A DNA stretch of 64,000 nt from Rikenellaceae bacterium. GTDB lineage: Bacteria; Bacteroidota; Bacteroidia; Bacteroidales; Rikenellaceae. The DNA lies in assembly GCA_015060165.1 (NCBI GenBank), contig SUZC01000009.1, positions 22,344 to 86,343 of the forward strand. The letters are read 5' to 3'. Positions 25,765-35,493 of this stretch are shown here, piece after piece; positions within the stretch are counted from its first letter, which is position 1; every line of letters begins with the position of its first letter. The notes under the pieces were generated by a model. That model did no database searches, was not told the DNA's origin, and saw only the letters and a program-made list of their open reading frames with translations. The translations under genes were made by a program, and so were the position numbers.

Positions 25765-25798
25765 TTGTTGTATTTCTCGCCCATACTATATATATTTG
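25765..25798 (+). promoter_or_regulatory. Promoter of ROK regulator
   Basis: TATATTTG at 25791-25798 with TTGTTG at 25765-25770 as the -33 region (about 20 bp). The ROK ATG is 36 bp downstream. Confidence 0.65.
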
Positions 25799-25834
25799 TA
25801 AAAGGATATTTAAATTTAAATAGCAGAGAGATAT

Positions 25835-27064
25835 ATGGCATCTTTAACCGAATTTTTTAACAATGAGCCTAACGAAAAACTCAAAGGCGTCACCCATAAG
25901 AATATTGCAATTAAACGCAACATCATTGCCTATATGGCAATCAACGGCGAGTGCTCGCACTCGGAATTGACCAAGGAGTTGCACATCAGTGTACCCACAA
26001 TCACCAAATTGGTCCAGGAACTTATCGATGAAAACATTGTTGTTGATTTGGGTAAGGTAGAGACCCCTGGAGGTCGTCGACCCAACGTCTTCGGTCTGGC
26101 TAATTCGGCTATATACTTCGTGGGAGTCAACGTCGGTCGTGATAATATGACCTACGTGGTTACCGACCTGCAGAATAATATCATCAAGGAGGTTACCGAT
26201 AACTCTTTTGAGCTGCAGGATCGCACCCAGTGCCTAGAGAAGATTTGCAGCAACATTGAGGAGTTTGTCGACACTTGCGGAATTGACCGCTCAAAAATTC
26301 TTGGTGTTGGAGTCTCAATCGTGGGTCGAGTAAATCCCGAAACGGGCCGTAGCTATGCCTATTTCACTTCAAGCGAAGAGTCGTTGCGTGATATCATCCA
26401 GGAGCGAATAAAGATTCGAGTACTGCTTGAAAACGATACCCGTGCTCGCTGCTATGCCGAGTATAACTGTAGTCGCTCAAAGGTAGTCAACGATTTAATC
26501 TATCTGCATTTGGGTCGTGGTGTTGCGATCGGAATCGTAATCGATGGAAAACTTTACTATGGAAAGAACGGTTTCGCTGGTGAGTTTGGTCACATTCCGT
26601 TCTTTGACAATGAGACCATCTGTGCCTGCGGAAAGAAGGGCTGTTTGGAGACTGAGGTTTCGGGTATAGCCATTGAGGAGAAGATGGTCAAGATGATAAA
26701 GAGTGGCGTAAATACTATCCTGCGCGACAAATTTGACCGCGGCGAGCAGATTCATATCAACGACATTATTGCTGCAGCCCGCAACGATGATAACCTTTCA
26801 ATCGAACTTATCGAAGAGGTAGGAGAGAAGTTGGGTAAGGCAGTCGCATTCCTAATCAATATTTTCAATCCCGAGACAATCATCGTAGGTGGAAATTTGG
26901 CAGCTGCCGGCGATTACATTATGCTTCCGCTCAAGGCTTCTACAAACAAGTACTCGTTGAATCTGGTTTATCGTGATACCAAGTTCCGCCAGTCGAAGAT
27001 GTCGGAGAATGCTTGTGCGTGGGGCGTAGCAATGCTTATCCACAATAAGATTATCGGATTGTAA
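25835..27064 (+). CDS. ROK-family transcriptional regulator (NagC/XylR type)
   Basis: A 409-residue sugar-responsive DNA-binding protein. Residues about 20-75 form a winged helix-turn-helix (CSHSELTKELHISVPTITKLVQ region). The ROK ATP/sugar domain follows, with VGVNVGRDNMTYVVTD, LENDTRARCYAE and the structural zinc site H253 with C263-x-C265 and C270 (CACGKKGC). The presence of the HTH separates it from ROK glucokinases. It probably controls a sugar pathway, perhaps N-acetylglucosamine or galactoside use, but no target operator was identified. Confidence 0.9.
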   Translation: MASLTEFFNNEPNEKLKGVTHKNIAIKRNIIAYMAINGECSHSELTKELHISVPTITKLVQELIDENIVVDLGKVETPGGRRPNVFGLANSAIYFVGVNVGRDNMTYVVTDLQNNIIKEVTDNSFELQDRTQCLEKICSNIEEFVDTCGIDRSKILGVGVSIVGRVNPETGRSYAYFTSSEESLRDIIQERIKIRVLLENDTRARCYAEYNCSRSKVVNDLIYLHLGRGVAIGIVIDGKLYYGKNGFAGEFGHIPFFDNETICACGKKGCLETEVSGIAIEEKMVKMIKSGVNTILRDKFDRGEQIHINDIIAAARNDDNLSIELIEEVGEKLGKAVAFLINIFNPETIIVGGNLAAAGDYIMLPLKASTNKYSLNLVYRDTKFRQSKMSENACAWGVAMLIHNKIIGL

Positions 27065-27120
27065 TAGTTCCAGGTGGATCATAAGGGGCCCATTGTCGAG
27101 GAGTTAACAGAGAAAATAGT

Positions 27121-27645
27121 ATGAATATTGAAGGCTCTATATGCCGACTGAGAGCATTGGAACCCTCCGATTTGGAGGCAATGTATGGCTGGGAGAACGA
27201 TGTGGAGTTGTGGCGCACCAGTGGAGCCACAGCCCCATTCTCGCACCATCAGCTCTCCTCGCTAATCATCGAGCAACAATACGATATCTATGCCACTCGT
27301 CAACAGAGATTGGTTATCGATGCTCAAATCGATGGCACGCAGGTAGCTGTCGGCGCTATCGATCTGCTCGATTTTGACCCCAAGAACCGACGTGCAGGCG
27401 TGGGAATTATAATCTCTTCGGGGTATCGTCGTCGGGGGTATGCAGCCGATGCTTTACGAAGTATTGAGAGATATGCCCGCGAGATATTGATGTTGCATCA
27501 GTTATGGTGTAGCGTAGCAGAAGACAATCAGGCGAGTCTGGCCTTGTTCGATGGTGCTGGCTACGAGCGATGCGGTATTCGCCGCGATTGGATTATCACT
27601 CAGCAGGAGGCTCTGTCGGAGATTCTTTTTCAGAAGATTTTGTAA
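27121..27645 (+). CDS. GNAT N-acetyltransferase
   Basis: A 174-residue Acetyltransf_3 (RimJ/RimL-like) enzyme that transfers acetyl from acetyl-CoA to an amine. The acetyl-CoA loop is GVGIIISSGYRRRGYAADAL (R-R-x-G-x-A type), followed by LWCSVAEDNQASLALFDGAGY, the family's N-x-x-S-x-x-L-F-x-x-x-G-Y motif. The acceptor is unknown; polyamines or ribosomal proteins are common for close groups. It lies 56 bp behind the ROK gene in the same direction. Confidence 0.88.
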   Translation: MNIEGSICRLRALEPSDLEAMYGWENDVELWRTSGATAPFSHHQLSSLIIEQQYDIYATRQQRLVIDAQIDGTQVAVGAIDLLDFDPKNRRAGVGIIISSGYRRRGYAADALRSIERYAREILMLHQLWCSVAEDNQASLALFDGAGYERCGIRRDWIITQQEALSEILFQKIL

Positions 27646-27758
27646 TTCTATTTGGGTAGATTGAACATAACAACCAGCCCAACGGCTGAAGTCTGAAATT
27701 GTGATAAGACAGGAGAAAGAGAGAATAAAAACGAAACCAATACTAAAACTTTAAAACT

Positions 27759-28919
27759 ATGAAGAAGTACTTATTTCTTTTGATGGCCGCTGTCGGATTG
27801 GTAGCAAACGCTTCGGCACAGCAGGCGTTGTGGGGAGCCTCGAAGGTGGTATCTCCCGAACTCAACAAAGATAGAAGTGTTACATTCCGTTTGGATGCAC
27901 CCGATGCAAAGAAGGTGAGTGTGGTGGGTGATTTCACCACCCTTGATGGCAAGAGTATCGCACGTGCCGATATGGTACGTGGCGAGAAGGGCATCTGGGA
28001 GTGGACCTCGCCAGCGCTTATTTCAGAACTTTTCTATTACAGTTTTGTTGTCGACGGCTTGAAGATTAATGACCCTGCCAACGTCTATTTCAATCGCGAT
28101 TTTGCTTCTATGGCTAATATCGTGATTGTAGGCGGTGGATATGGCGACAACTATGTGGCTCACGATGTGGCACATGGTAGCTTGAAACGCGAGTGGTATC
28201 ATAGCCCTACTCTCGGTTTCGACCGTCGTGTTACTGTATACACTCCCGCAGGCTACGAGCAGAGCAAGAAGAAGTATCCAGTACTCTATCTGTTGCACGG
28301 TTCGGGTGGTGATGAGGAGGCCTGGATTATTCAGGGCCGCACTCAGCACATCATGGACAACCTCATCGCTCAGGGCAAGTGCGAGCCTATGATTGTCGTG
28401 ATTACCAATGGTAACAATTGGCAGCAGGCAGCTCCCGGCGAGACCGCCGAAGGTTTGGTTTACCCATCACGCAGAGTGAGAATGAAGCCAAAGAATGATG
28501 CAAGTTTCGTCGATTCGTTTGGCGATATTATCAATCACATTGAGTCGAACTATCGCGTAATACGCAAACCCGAGGGTCGTGCTGTTGCAGGATTGTCGAT
28601 GGGTGGTGGCCACTCATTCAGAATCTCATACTCTTATCCTAAGATGTTTGATTATGTAGGTCTGTTCTCGGCTTCTGTAAACAACGTAACCGACGAGAAG
28701 GTTGCTGCTCAGTTGGCCGCACAGCGCGATAATGGATTTAAGCTCTATTGGATTGCTTGCGGCAAGACCGACTTCCTTTATAAAAACAACATAGCATATA
28801 TGAAGTATCTTGACAAGATAGACTTCCCATATGAGTATCGCGAGAGTGAAGGTGGTCACACTTGGCGTAATTGGAGAATGTACATTTCGGAGTTCGTACC
28901 GATGCTGTTTAAGAAGTAG
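27759..28919 (+). CDS. Secreted CE1-type esterase with N-terminal E-set domain
   Basis: A 386-residue exported esterase. A signal peptide (cleavage near ASAQ) precedes a CBM48/E-set-like domain (residues about 25-125, FRLDAPDAKKVSVVGDF) and an esterase D-like catalytic domain with YLLHGSGGDEEAW, the nucleophile S280 in GLSMGGG and H367 in GGHTW. This is the usual layout of feruloyl/acetyl-xylan esterase-like enzymes of gut Bacteroidota. It probably removes acyl groups from plant glycans. No close promoter consensus was seen. Confidence 0.9.
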   Translation: MKKYLFLLMAAVGLVANASAQQALWGASKVVSPELNKDRSVTFRLDAPDAKKVSVVGDFTTLDGKSIARADMVRGEKGIWEWTSPALISELFYYSFVVDGLKINDPANVYFNRDFASMANIVIVGGGYGDNYVAHDVAHGSLKREWYHSPTLGFDRRVTVYTPAGYEQSKKKYPVLYLLHGSGGDEEAWIIQGRTQHIMDNLIAQGKCEPMIVVITNGNNWQQAAPGETAEGLVYPSRRVRMKPKNDASFVDSFGDIINHIESNYRVIRKPEGRAVAGLSMGGGHSFRISYSYPKMFDYVGLFSASVNNVTDEKVAAQLAAQRDNGFKLYWIACGKTDFLYKNNIAYMKYLDKIDFPYEYRESEGGHTWRNWRMYISEFVPMLFKK

Positions 28920-28948
28920 TTCTCGCATCGCAACCTACTTAAAATAAA

Positions 28949-28996
28949 ACACAAAGAGAGCCAACCCAATCAAACAGGTCGGCTCTCTTTGTGTTA
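28949..28996. terminator. Strong bidirectional terminator
   Basis: A perfect 15-bp stem (AACACAAAGAGAGCC and its complement, 28949-28963 and 28982-28996) between the convergent esterase and GH78-like genes. Confidence 0.85.
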
Positions 28997-29008
28997 TCTT
29001 GCACCAGA

Positions 29009-30667
29009 CTATCGCTGGAAAATATCCTTATACTTATAGATAAAGTATACCGGCGTACAACTCCACGCGTGGCAATAACTATTCATCGGATAGTATTTAT
29101 ATGGAGACTTGTAATCGTCATTGGGGTCGTATACCTCCCAGAATGTATCAGCACCCTTGTTGACCATATCACCCCAATATGTGATAAGCATCTCGCGTGC
29201 ACGCTCCTCCATTCCACTCTTGATCATTGCCTCGATGAGGTAGTGGTATGCATACGGAGAACCGATGTAGCAGGTCGAATCATCAGCCAACACATATTCC
29301 AAGGCACGGACAGCCTCCTTTTGGGTTAGGGTCTCCGAGAGAATCATCCACACCTGCGACAGATATGAGATCTGAGCATCGGGGCCCGACTTCACAACAC
29401 CCAACTTCTTGTCGTAGAACATCGCACGTGAAGCCTTTCGCATATCCTTCACCACCTTTGGCCAGTCAGCGACCTCTCCCTCGCATCCAAGCATCTTAGC
29501 CAACTCGTAGCTCTGCTCGATGGCGAAAGTCATAAGGCCCTGCATCGAGGCGTGGCGATCCAAATTATCCTTCCAATCGAATACCAACCACCACTCGGGC
29601 TGTTTCTTTACATCGTATACATTATCTTTCAAATATGTGCGAGCAAACTCCACCTGATACTTCACCACGGGCCACAAATCCTCTGCCGTAGCTCTATCGC
29701 CGGTCTCCTTGAGATACTCCAACAGCGCCACACCATATAGCAAGCTATAGTCCATACAGTTGACTCCAATCTTCGGACGCTCTGTGACGTGCTCATATAC
29801 GGTAGCACGCAAGAATCCGTCATCAGAAGACATTCCTGCCAACAGATATAAGCAGCGGCGTGTAAGATCGTGGTTCTTATACGAATATGCGTTGGCCAAA
29901 GCCTCCAAATAGAGATCACCAATCCACAATCGCTGATCGCGCTTTGGGCCATCCTCATATACGGTCTGCATACACTCGGCCAGAGTTTTCAAACCAATCT
30001 CGTTAATCTTCTTAATCATTGGATCGGTACCTTCGGCGAGTTCCGCAGCCTTGCCACGAGCCGATGTTTCGGCACGGAAATTAAGGTCGGTGAATACAAA
30101 GTCGTAATACGACTGTGCCAACAACTCAATCTTCACATAGCGACAAGCTAATCGACGCTCAATCGTCACCTCGCTTGGCATACGCATTACGGTAATTATC
30201 TCGTCCTGCAACCATGCGCGGCTCAAGCTATTTGCAGGGCAGTCGTCAAAATTCGCATTCAACTCACCTGGTACCTCGGCAAATGTAAACCTGAAACGTA
30301 CAGGAGCGTCGGTTGGCATATCCATATCCTTCACTTTGAATGAGAAATATCCCGTATAGTGATCACCCAAGTCGAGGATGACCTCCTTGCGAGACTTGAA
30401 CGACTGAGTGTACAATACATCCACAGGCTCGTTGGTACGCTCCATGCGCCAACCCTGGAAAGCGTTCTTATCGGCCACACTACGCACGATAGCCACAGGC
30501 TTGATATCTTGACGGATAAGTTCCGGTTTACTCTCGGTTGCCTTCTGAATCCAACCATCTCTTTTGTCGGCCCATCTTATGGGGCTCTCAGCATTTTGAG
30601 CCATCAACTGAGTTGTGAAACACACAGCTACAACTGCAAATAGGGTTTTTAACACTCTACTTTTCAT
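29009..30667 (-). CDS. Secreted GH78-like six-hairpin glycosidase
   Basis: A 552-residue predicted alpha-L-rhamnosidase-type enzyme with signal peptide (QLMAQ cleavage). An N-terminal beta-sandwich carries LDLGDHYTGYFSFKV. The catalytic (alpha/alpha)6 part has EDGPKRDQRLWIGD near 234-247, corresponding to the family's E-D-x-x-x-R-D-x-R-x-W region, GADTFWE near 504-510 with the second catalytic acid, and SYCHAWSCTPVYFI near the end. It is shorter than typical GH78 enzymes (above 700 residues), so one accessory domain is missing. Rhamnose specificity is inferred from the fold. Confidence 0.82.
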   Translation of the reverse strand: MKSRVLKTLFAVVAVCFTTQLMAQNAESPIRWADKRDGWIQKATESKPELIRQDIKPVAIVRSVADKNAFQGWRMERTNEPVDVLYTQSFKSRKEVILDLGDHYTGYFSFKVKDMDMPTDAPVRFRFTFAEVPGELNANFDDCPANSLSRAWLQDEIITVMRMPSEVTIERRLACRYVKIELLAQSYYDFVFTDLNFRAETSARGKAAELAEGTDPMIKKINEIGLKTLAECMQTVYEDGPKRDQRLWIGDLYLEALANAYSYKNHDLTRRCLYLLAGMSSDDGFLRATVYEHVTERPKIGVNCMDYSLLYGVALLEYLKETGDRATAEDLWPVVKYQVEFARTYLKDNVYDVKKQPEWWLVFDWKDNLDRHASMQGLMTFAIEQSYELAKMLGCEGEVADWPKVVKDMRKASRAMFYDKKLGVVKSGPDAQISYLSQVWMILSETLTQKEAVRALEYVLADDSTCYIGSPYAYHYLIEAMIKSGMEERAREMLITYWGDMVNKGADTFWEVYDPNDDYKSPYKYYPMNSYCHAWSCTPVYFIYKYKDIFQR

Positions 30668-30695
30668 ACTATATTTTTTAGGTTTAAAATTTTTG

Positions 30696-30703
30696 CAAAG
30701 ATA
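30696..30703 (-). promoter_or_regulatory. Promoter -7 box of GH78-like gene
   Basis: TATCTTTG on the minus strand, 28 bp before the ATG. No clear -33. Confidence 0.5.
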
Positions 30704-30755
30704 GGGTTATCTCAGCGCGTAATAACTTTTGCTTTTGATAAAAACAATTTTCGTT

Positions 30756-31904
30756 TTAACCTTTATCAGCCCGATTTTCAACAACGTTGTCGGGAGTGGG
30801 TTGTTGCTTGGTTTGCGGATTATTTCGATTCTTGCCAGACTCCTTCTGTGTATTTATTCTGATTGAGTCGCGTCGGCCCTGCATTCGAGTAATGGTGCGT
30901 GTAAGATAATCCTGAATATCATTCTGCAATAGCGCATAAAGCGGGCACGAAGTGTAATTCTCGTTATCGAGTAGCACATCTCGAATCGAACGTAGCGAAT
31001 TGACATAGTTGCTCATCTCGTTTTTCAACGGGAGTCCCGTTTTGTTCGAAGAGTTAATCTTATTAATCGACATAGTTCGCAACTTGTCGCAAACCGAATT
31101 GAGCATAATCATTACCACGTTATCCATCAGCGTGTGGCCGTGCATAAACAGATAGGTGTTTTCTGGTGTCACGCCTTTCTCCTGCAACCTTTCGGCAAAT
31201 TCATCGAGCCCTCGCGCGATTTGTGGATGGTCGAGTTCGAGCCGTTTCAGTCTACGCGTAATGTTGCGTTCGAGCCACGCCAAAGTATCGGCACCGTTGT
31301 TCTCAACTTCCAAATATCCCAAACGCACTGCATTCTTGAAGTCGACTAGTGGCAAGGCCGACTGACAGGCCTGCTGAGCTGAATAGGAGTACCACAAGAA
31401 CATAGGGTATATTATTCGTGAGTACTCGGCCATAAACTCCACGAAGTCGAATATATGGCTATCGTTTTTTGTCGCCTTCACACACACATTGTGCAACGAT
31501 GGGGCGTAGCACAGATAGTTCTCTGTAGCGTAGGTGTAAGTGTGAAACATATACTCCGCGCTGTTGATGATGGCCGACTGCTCGGTCCTGTCGCCAAACA
31601 GATAGTCGAAATCGGAGTCAACACAAAGCAACATCTCCTCCCCTGATTGGGGAATCATCGACATCAACACCTTTTTTCCTTTTGGCAGGTCCTCGCGATT
31701 TGGCACAGAGATCTCGAAACGCAGAAATGGATTATCGAAATGGTCGAAAATACCTCGCCAGAAGGCCACATCCTCGTAGCCTTCGACAAAGACCTTCACA
31801 ACGCGGCGACCATCATCGAGCGGTTTAGGCAGAAGCATCTCGCTCTGATAACGATGCCATTGTTGGGCCTCATTTTTCAATTTTTCGATTGTTGCTCGTT
31901 TCAT
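30756..31904 (-). CDS. DUF4435 (TOPRIM-like) protein
   Basis: A 382-residue soluble protein. Its N-terminal half contains VVKVFVEGYEDVAFWRGIF (E in a TOPRIM-like first motif), LLCVDSDFDYLF (the D-x-D motif) and HTYTYATENYLCY, all typical of DUF4435. Related domains occur next to ATPases in OLD-like nucleases and some defence systems; here there is no ATPase beside it. The last 40 residues are polar and basic, probably disordered. Function unknown. It is divergent from the SUI1 gene. Confidence 0.8.
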   Translation of the reverse strand: MKRATIEKLKNEAQQWHRYQSEMLLPKPLDDGRRVVKVFVEGYEDVAFWRGIFDHFDNPFLRFEISVPNREDLPKGKKVLMSMIPQSGEEMLLCVDSDFDYLFGDRTEQSAIINSAEYMFHTYTYATENYLCYAPSLHNVCVKATKNDSHIFDFVEFMAEYSRIIYPMFLWYSYSAQQACQSALPLVDFKNAVRLGYLEVENNGADTLAWLERNITRRLKRLELDHPQIARGLDEFAERLQEKGVTPENTYLFMHGHTLMDNVVMIMLNSVCDKLRTMSINKINSSNKTGLPLKNEMSNYVNSLRSIRDVLLDNENYTSCPLYALLQNDIQDYLTRTITRMQGRRDSIRINTQKESGKNRNNPQTKQQPTPDNVVENRADKG

Positions 31905-31906
31905 AA

Positions 31907-31938
31907 TTTGTTGTAAATATAATAAAATAGTAAATTTG
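31907..31938 (+). promoter_or_regulatory. Promoter of SUI1 gene
   Basis: TTTG (31907-31910), 20 bp, TAAATTTG (31931-31938). Predicted RNA start near 31945, giving a leader of about 115 nt. Confidence 0.7.
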
Positions 31939-32062
31939 CACCAAACATTAACCGACGTTTTGCCACATTAATACCGAAAACCGACTATTTTTTGATGCCT
32001 AAACGCCCTATTTGGGGATGGAAGCGAGATGGCAAAACGACAAGCAAACAAACAGAAACAGT

Positions 32063-32404
32063 ATGAGCGACTGGAAACAACGACTCGGTATGGTCTATTC
32101 GACCAATCCCGATTTTGAATATACCACACAGGAACCCGAGCAAGCCGAAACCCTTCCTCCTTCGCAGCAGAATCTGCGCGTATGGCTCGACCGTAAGCAG
32201 CGTGGTGGCAAGCAGGTAACGCTGGTAAAGGGCTTTGTGGGTAGCGACGACGACCTTGCAGAGTTAGGCCGTATGCTCAAAAGTCGTTGCGGAGTGGGTG
32301 GTTCAGCCAAGGATGGTGAGATTATCATTCAAGGAGACCATCGCGACCGCGTAATAGAGCTTCTTGAGGCTGCGGGGTATCGCTGCAAAAAGGCCGGCAG
32401 TTAA
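32063..32404 (+). CDS. yciH: SUI1/eIF1-like translation factor (YciH type)
   Basis: A 113-residue protein with the eIF1/SUI1 fold in its C-terminal 70 residues: RKQRGGKQVTLVKGFVG, DLAELGRMLKSRCGVGGSAKDGEIIIQGDHRD. The R-G-G-K and C-G-x-G-G-S segments are family hallmarks. In E. coli YciH takes part in start-site control under stress. An upstream in-frame ATG at 32012 adds 17 unlikely residues. It is 37 bp before the large envelope protein and may share its transcript. Confidence 0.9.
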   Translation: MSDWKQRLGMVYSTNPDFEYTTQEPEQAETLPPSQQNLRVWLDRKQRGGKQVTLVKGFVGSDDDLAELGRMLKSRCGVGGSAKDGEIIIQGDHRDRVIELLEAAGYRCKKAGS

Positions 32405-32441
32405 TCTTTATGCCCCACCGAGATATTTGGAATTTTTCGAT

Positions 32442-35429
32442 ATGCGACAGCGACTCTTTACATATCTGATGATTACCGTCGTGGCACTCTTTGTGGTCCA
32501 ACGGGTCGAAGCCCAGTATTATAGTTGGGGCGCCGACCCTGCGCGCTTCAAATGGAATGTTGCATCGACCGACAATGTAAAGGTCATCTATCCACGACAT
32601 ACCGAACAGATTGGCCTTTCGACACTATATTTCGCCAATCGACTGTATCCCTACATATCGTACGGGTTCAAGCGTCCTCCACTCGAATTGCCGTTTGTAG
32701 TTCACCCAGAGAATATGCGTTCCAACGGACTCGTCATGTGGTTGCCTAAGCGTATTGAGTTCCTCTCATCGCCAGCCATCGATAGCTACTCAATGCCTTG
32801 GATCAAACAGCTTGTTGCCCACGAATATCGCCACGCGGCGCAATACCAAAATCTCAACGTAGGATTTGTCAAATTTTTGAGCTATCTGTTAGGTCAGCAG
32901 GGTTCTACCATCGGATTGGTATATATGCCATTATGGATGATGGAGGGCGACGCCACGATGTTCGAAACCGAAGCCTCATCGTTTGGCCGAGGCAAGCAGC
33001 CCCGCTTTACGTTGGAGTTCCGAGCTATGGGCGATATAGCGAGCAAATACCGCAATATGGATAAATTCTTCTGCGGCTCATACCGCGACTTTATCCCCGA
33101 CCATTACCAGCTTGGATATCAGATGGTTGCTCACGGCAATCACATCACGGGCCGAGTTATGGCCAATGATATGGCAGCCTATGGCCCACGCCATCCGTGG
33201 ACCATCATCTCTGAGAATTGGCGTATGAAACGACTCTTTGGTTTCAGCACACACGATCTCTTTGAATCAACTTTTAACACTTTGGTCGAGTATTGGAATT
33301 CGTTGCCCAAGCTCGATAATAGTAGCATGATGTTGCCATCGCCGCGCACCACGAGCTACACCACATATCGCTATCCCGTAGGTATCTCTCGCGATAAAAT
33401 CCTTTTATTGAAAGAGGATTTCGACACTCCGTCACATTTCGTAATGCTCAACCCCTCGACCGGAGTCGAGCAGCGACTCTCCTTCACAGGGTCTGTAGCC
33501 ACACGTCCAGCCTACGACGCCTCATCAGAGAGAGTTTATTGGACTGAGTATCGCCGTAGCAATATGTTCCAGCAGAAGGTGACCTCCACCCTTTGCTATA
33601 TGGATCTTGACAAACAACGACCTCGTACGGTAGGCTCTCGCCGACAGAATATCTTATATCCCACACCCGATCAGAAGGGAGGTTTGGCGTGGGTGCAATA
33701 TTCCCCGCAGGGCATCTATTCGCTACATTACCGCGATAAGCAGGGTATTGAGCGCATATCGTCGCTCCCCTTCGGCCAGGAGATTCACTCTCTGGCGTGG
33801 GATGATCTCACCCAGCGATTCTACTGCATTGTTACCGCCGACGAGGGTATGTGGATTGCCCGCAGTGGCGAGCAAGGCGATATCCGCAAGGCTTTAGAGC
33901 CTGTAACGCGCCCAGCCTACATTACCATCAGCGACCTGCGAGCCGCCGATGGCAAACTCTATTTCGGCTCTATCGCATCGGGTCGCGACGAGGTTCATTA
34001 TCTGGATTTGGAGAGCGGCAAAGAGTATCAGCTCACCGAGTCGACCTATGGCTCGTTCTCACCAGCCACTGCAGCCGACGATATGGTAGTGATGACCACC
34101 TACGACTCTATGGGTTACCATCCTGCTATACAAAATATCAAAAAAAGTATCCGCGAGGTGGAGTATTCGGCTCTGCCCAGCGATATCCTGTTGCCCAAAC
34201 GCAGGGGATGGAATGTAATTAATCTTGACTCCATTCCAATAGCCTCGATCGACACTACGCAGACCAATCTGCCACGCCGTGAACGACGCTACGGCAAAGC
34301 ATTGCACCAATTCAACTTTCATAGTTGGGCACCTCTTTCGTATGACCCATTCGGGCTGAGCGAGGAGGGTACAATCGTGATGAATGCAGGCGCAACCTTG
34401 ATGACGCAGAATCTACTCTCGTCGTTGCAGGGATTTTTCACATACGGGTACGGCCGGAAGGAGGGGCATATCTTCAAGACCTCGTTGAGATACTATGGTT
34501 TAGGCCCTACCATCAGCTTCAATGCCTCGTACGGAGGTAGTCAGAATATCTATCCGATTTATGTCTACAACCCCGAAAAGCACGCTATCGAATTCCCGAT
34601 TGCTCCGACTCGCGGAAAATACTATTCGGTTGGCTTGGATGTCTCGTTCCCGCTCCTCTTCCAGCGCGGATATCATACTCGCTATCTTATCCTGAATATG
34701 GAGGGCAACTATTCGAATGGCCTTGTCGCCAATACGGGTCGTCTGAAATTCGATGACAGCATCAGCAATGTGGCTACTATCGGATATAGCGAGGGTTTGT
34801 ATCTGACCTCATTCTCTGTTGGATTCCAGGATATGGTAGCCCGATCGCATCGTGACTTCGCACCGCCTTGGGGCGTGGTAGCAACAGCCAACTATGCGAT
34901 AAATCCTGCCAATGGAAGTTTTAGCGACCTTTTGGCATTCTACACAAAATTCTACACCCCCGGATTCTTTGCCCACAATAGTTTCAATGTGGCGTTGGCT
35001 TATCAGACATCGATTGGCGGATTCAAGAATCAGGATGCACTATCGGCGCTTACCTTTAAATCGTCAAATCTGCTCCTCCGCGGATTCGATTCATCGCAAA
35101 TCGAGAATAACCACTATATGGCAGCCTCGTTCAACTATCAATTCCCTATCTGTTACCCCGATGGTGGAATCCGAGGCATATTCTATCTGAAGCGTATGCG
35201 AATGAATTTGGGATTCGATGTGGCCCAATATAAGCGTTCGACCATCGACCGCCCCAATGATATGATTCGCTACGATTGGCATCGTCTGAATTCTTGGGGT
35301 GGAGATTTGATCTTCGACCTTAACATCCTGAGCCAACCCGCCTCGGCAACCACAGCGCTGAAACTCTCGTTCTATCGACCCAGCGAGGGCGGATTCTACT
35401 TCTCGGCAGGTGTCGAGTTGCCATTCTAA
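32442..35429 (+). CDS. Large envelope protein: HExxH peptidase, propeller-like middle, C-terminal beta-barrel
   Basis: A 995-residue exported protein. After a signal peptide (hydrophobic to about residue 20, cleavage near VEAQ) comes a gluzincin-like domain with HEYRH at 127-131 and the third ligand candidate E168 in WMMEGDA, 37 residues later. The middle (about 320-620) shows WD/TolB-like repeats. The C-terminal 300 residues alternate like an outer-membrane barrel and end in ...GVELPF with terminal F. This suggests a protease held at the outer membrane. I know of similar unnamed proteins in Bacteroidota but no described function. The domain assignment beyond HExxH is inferred. Confidence 0.75.
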   Translation: MRQRLFTYLMITVVALFVVQRVEAQYYSWGADPARFKWNVASTDNVKVIYPRHTEQIGLSTLYFANRLYPYISYGFKRPPLELPFVVHPENMRSNGLVMWLPKRIEFLSSPAIDSYSMPWIKQLVAHEYRHAAQYQNLNVGFVKFLSYLLGQQGSTIGLVYMPLWMMEGDATMFETEASSFGRGKQPRFTLEFRAMGDIASKYRNMDKFFCGSYRDFIPDHYQLGYQMVAHGNHITGRVMANDMAAYGPRHPWTIISENWRMKRLFGFSTHDLFESTFNTLVEYWNSLPKLDNSSMMLPSPRTTSYTTYRYPVGISRDKILLLKEDFDTPSHFVMLNPSTGVEQRLSFTGSVATRPAYDASSERVYWTEYRRSNMFQQKVTSTLCYMDLDKQRPRTVGSRRQNILYPTPDQKGGLAWVQYSPQGIYSLHYRDKQGIERISSLPFGQEIHSLAWDDLTQRFYCIVTADEGMWIARSGEQGDIRKALEPVTRPAYITISDLRAADGKLYFGSIASGRDEVHYLDLESGKEYQLTESTYGSFSPATAADDMVVMTTYDSMGYHPAIQNIKKSIREVEYSALPSDILLPKRRGWNVINLDSIPIASIDTTQTNLPRRERRYGKALHQFNFHSWAPLSYDPFGLSEEGTIVMNAGATLMTQNLLSSLQGFFTYGYGRKEGHIFKTSLRYYGLGPTISFNASYGGSQNIYPIYVYNPEKHAIEFPIAPTRGKYYSVGLDVSFPLLFQRGYHTRYLILNMEGNYSNGLVANTGRLKFDDSISNVATIGYSEGLYLTSFSVGFQDMVARSHRDFAPPWGVVATANYAINPANGSFSDLLAFYTKFYTPGFFAHNSFNVALAYQTSIGGFKNQDALSALTFKSSNLLLRGFDSSQIENNHYMAASFNYQFPICYPDGGIRGIFYLKRMRMNLGFDVAQYKRSTIDRPNDMIRYDWHRLNSWGGDLIFDLNILSQPASATTALKLSFYRPSEGGFYFSAGVELPF

Positions 35430-35493
35430 TTCAGAGGAACACGGCCTGAACGAATAACCGCCAAGTAATAACACAACCAAAACCTTAAACAAA

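Noticed and set aside
25630..25860. 76-codon open frame before the ROK gene
   Set aside because: It runs through the rmuC terminator and the ROK promoter, is AT-driven, and overlaps the ROK start.
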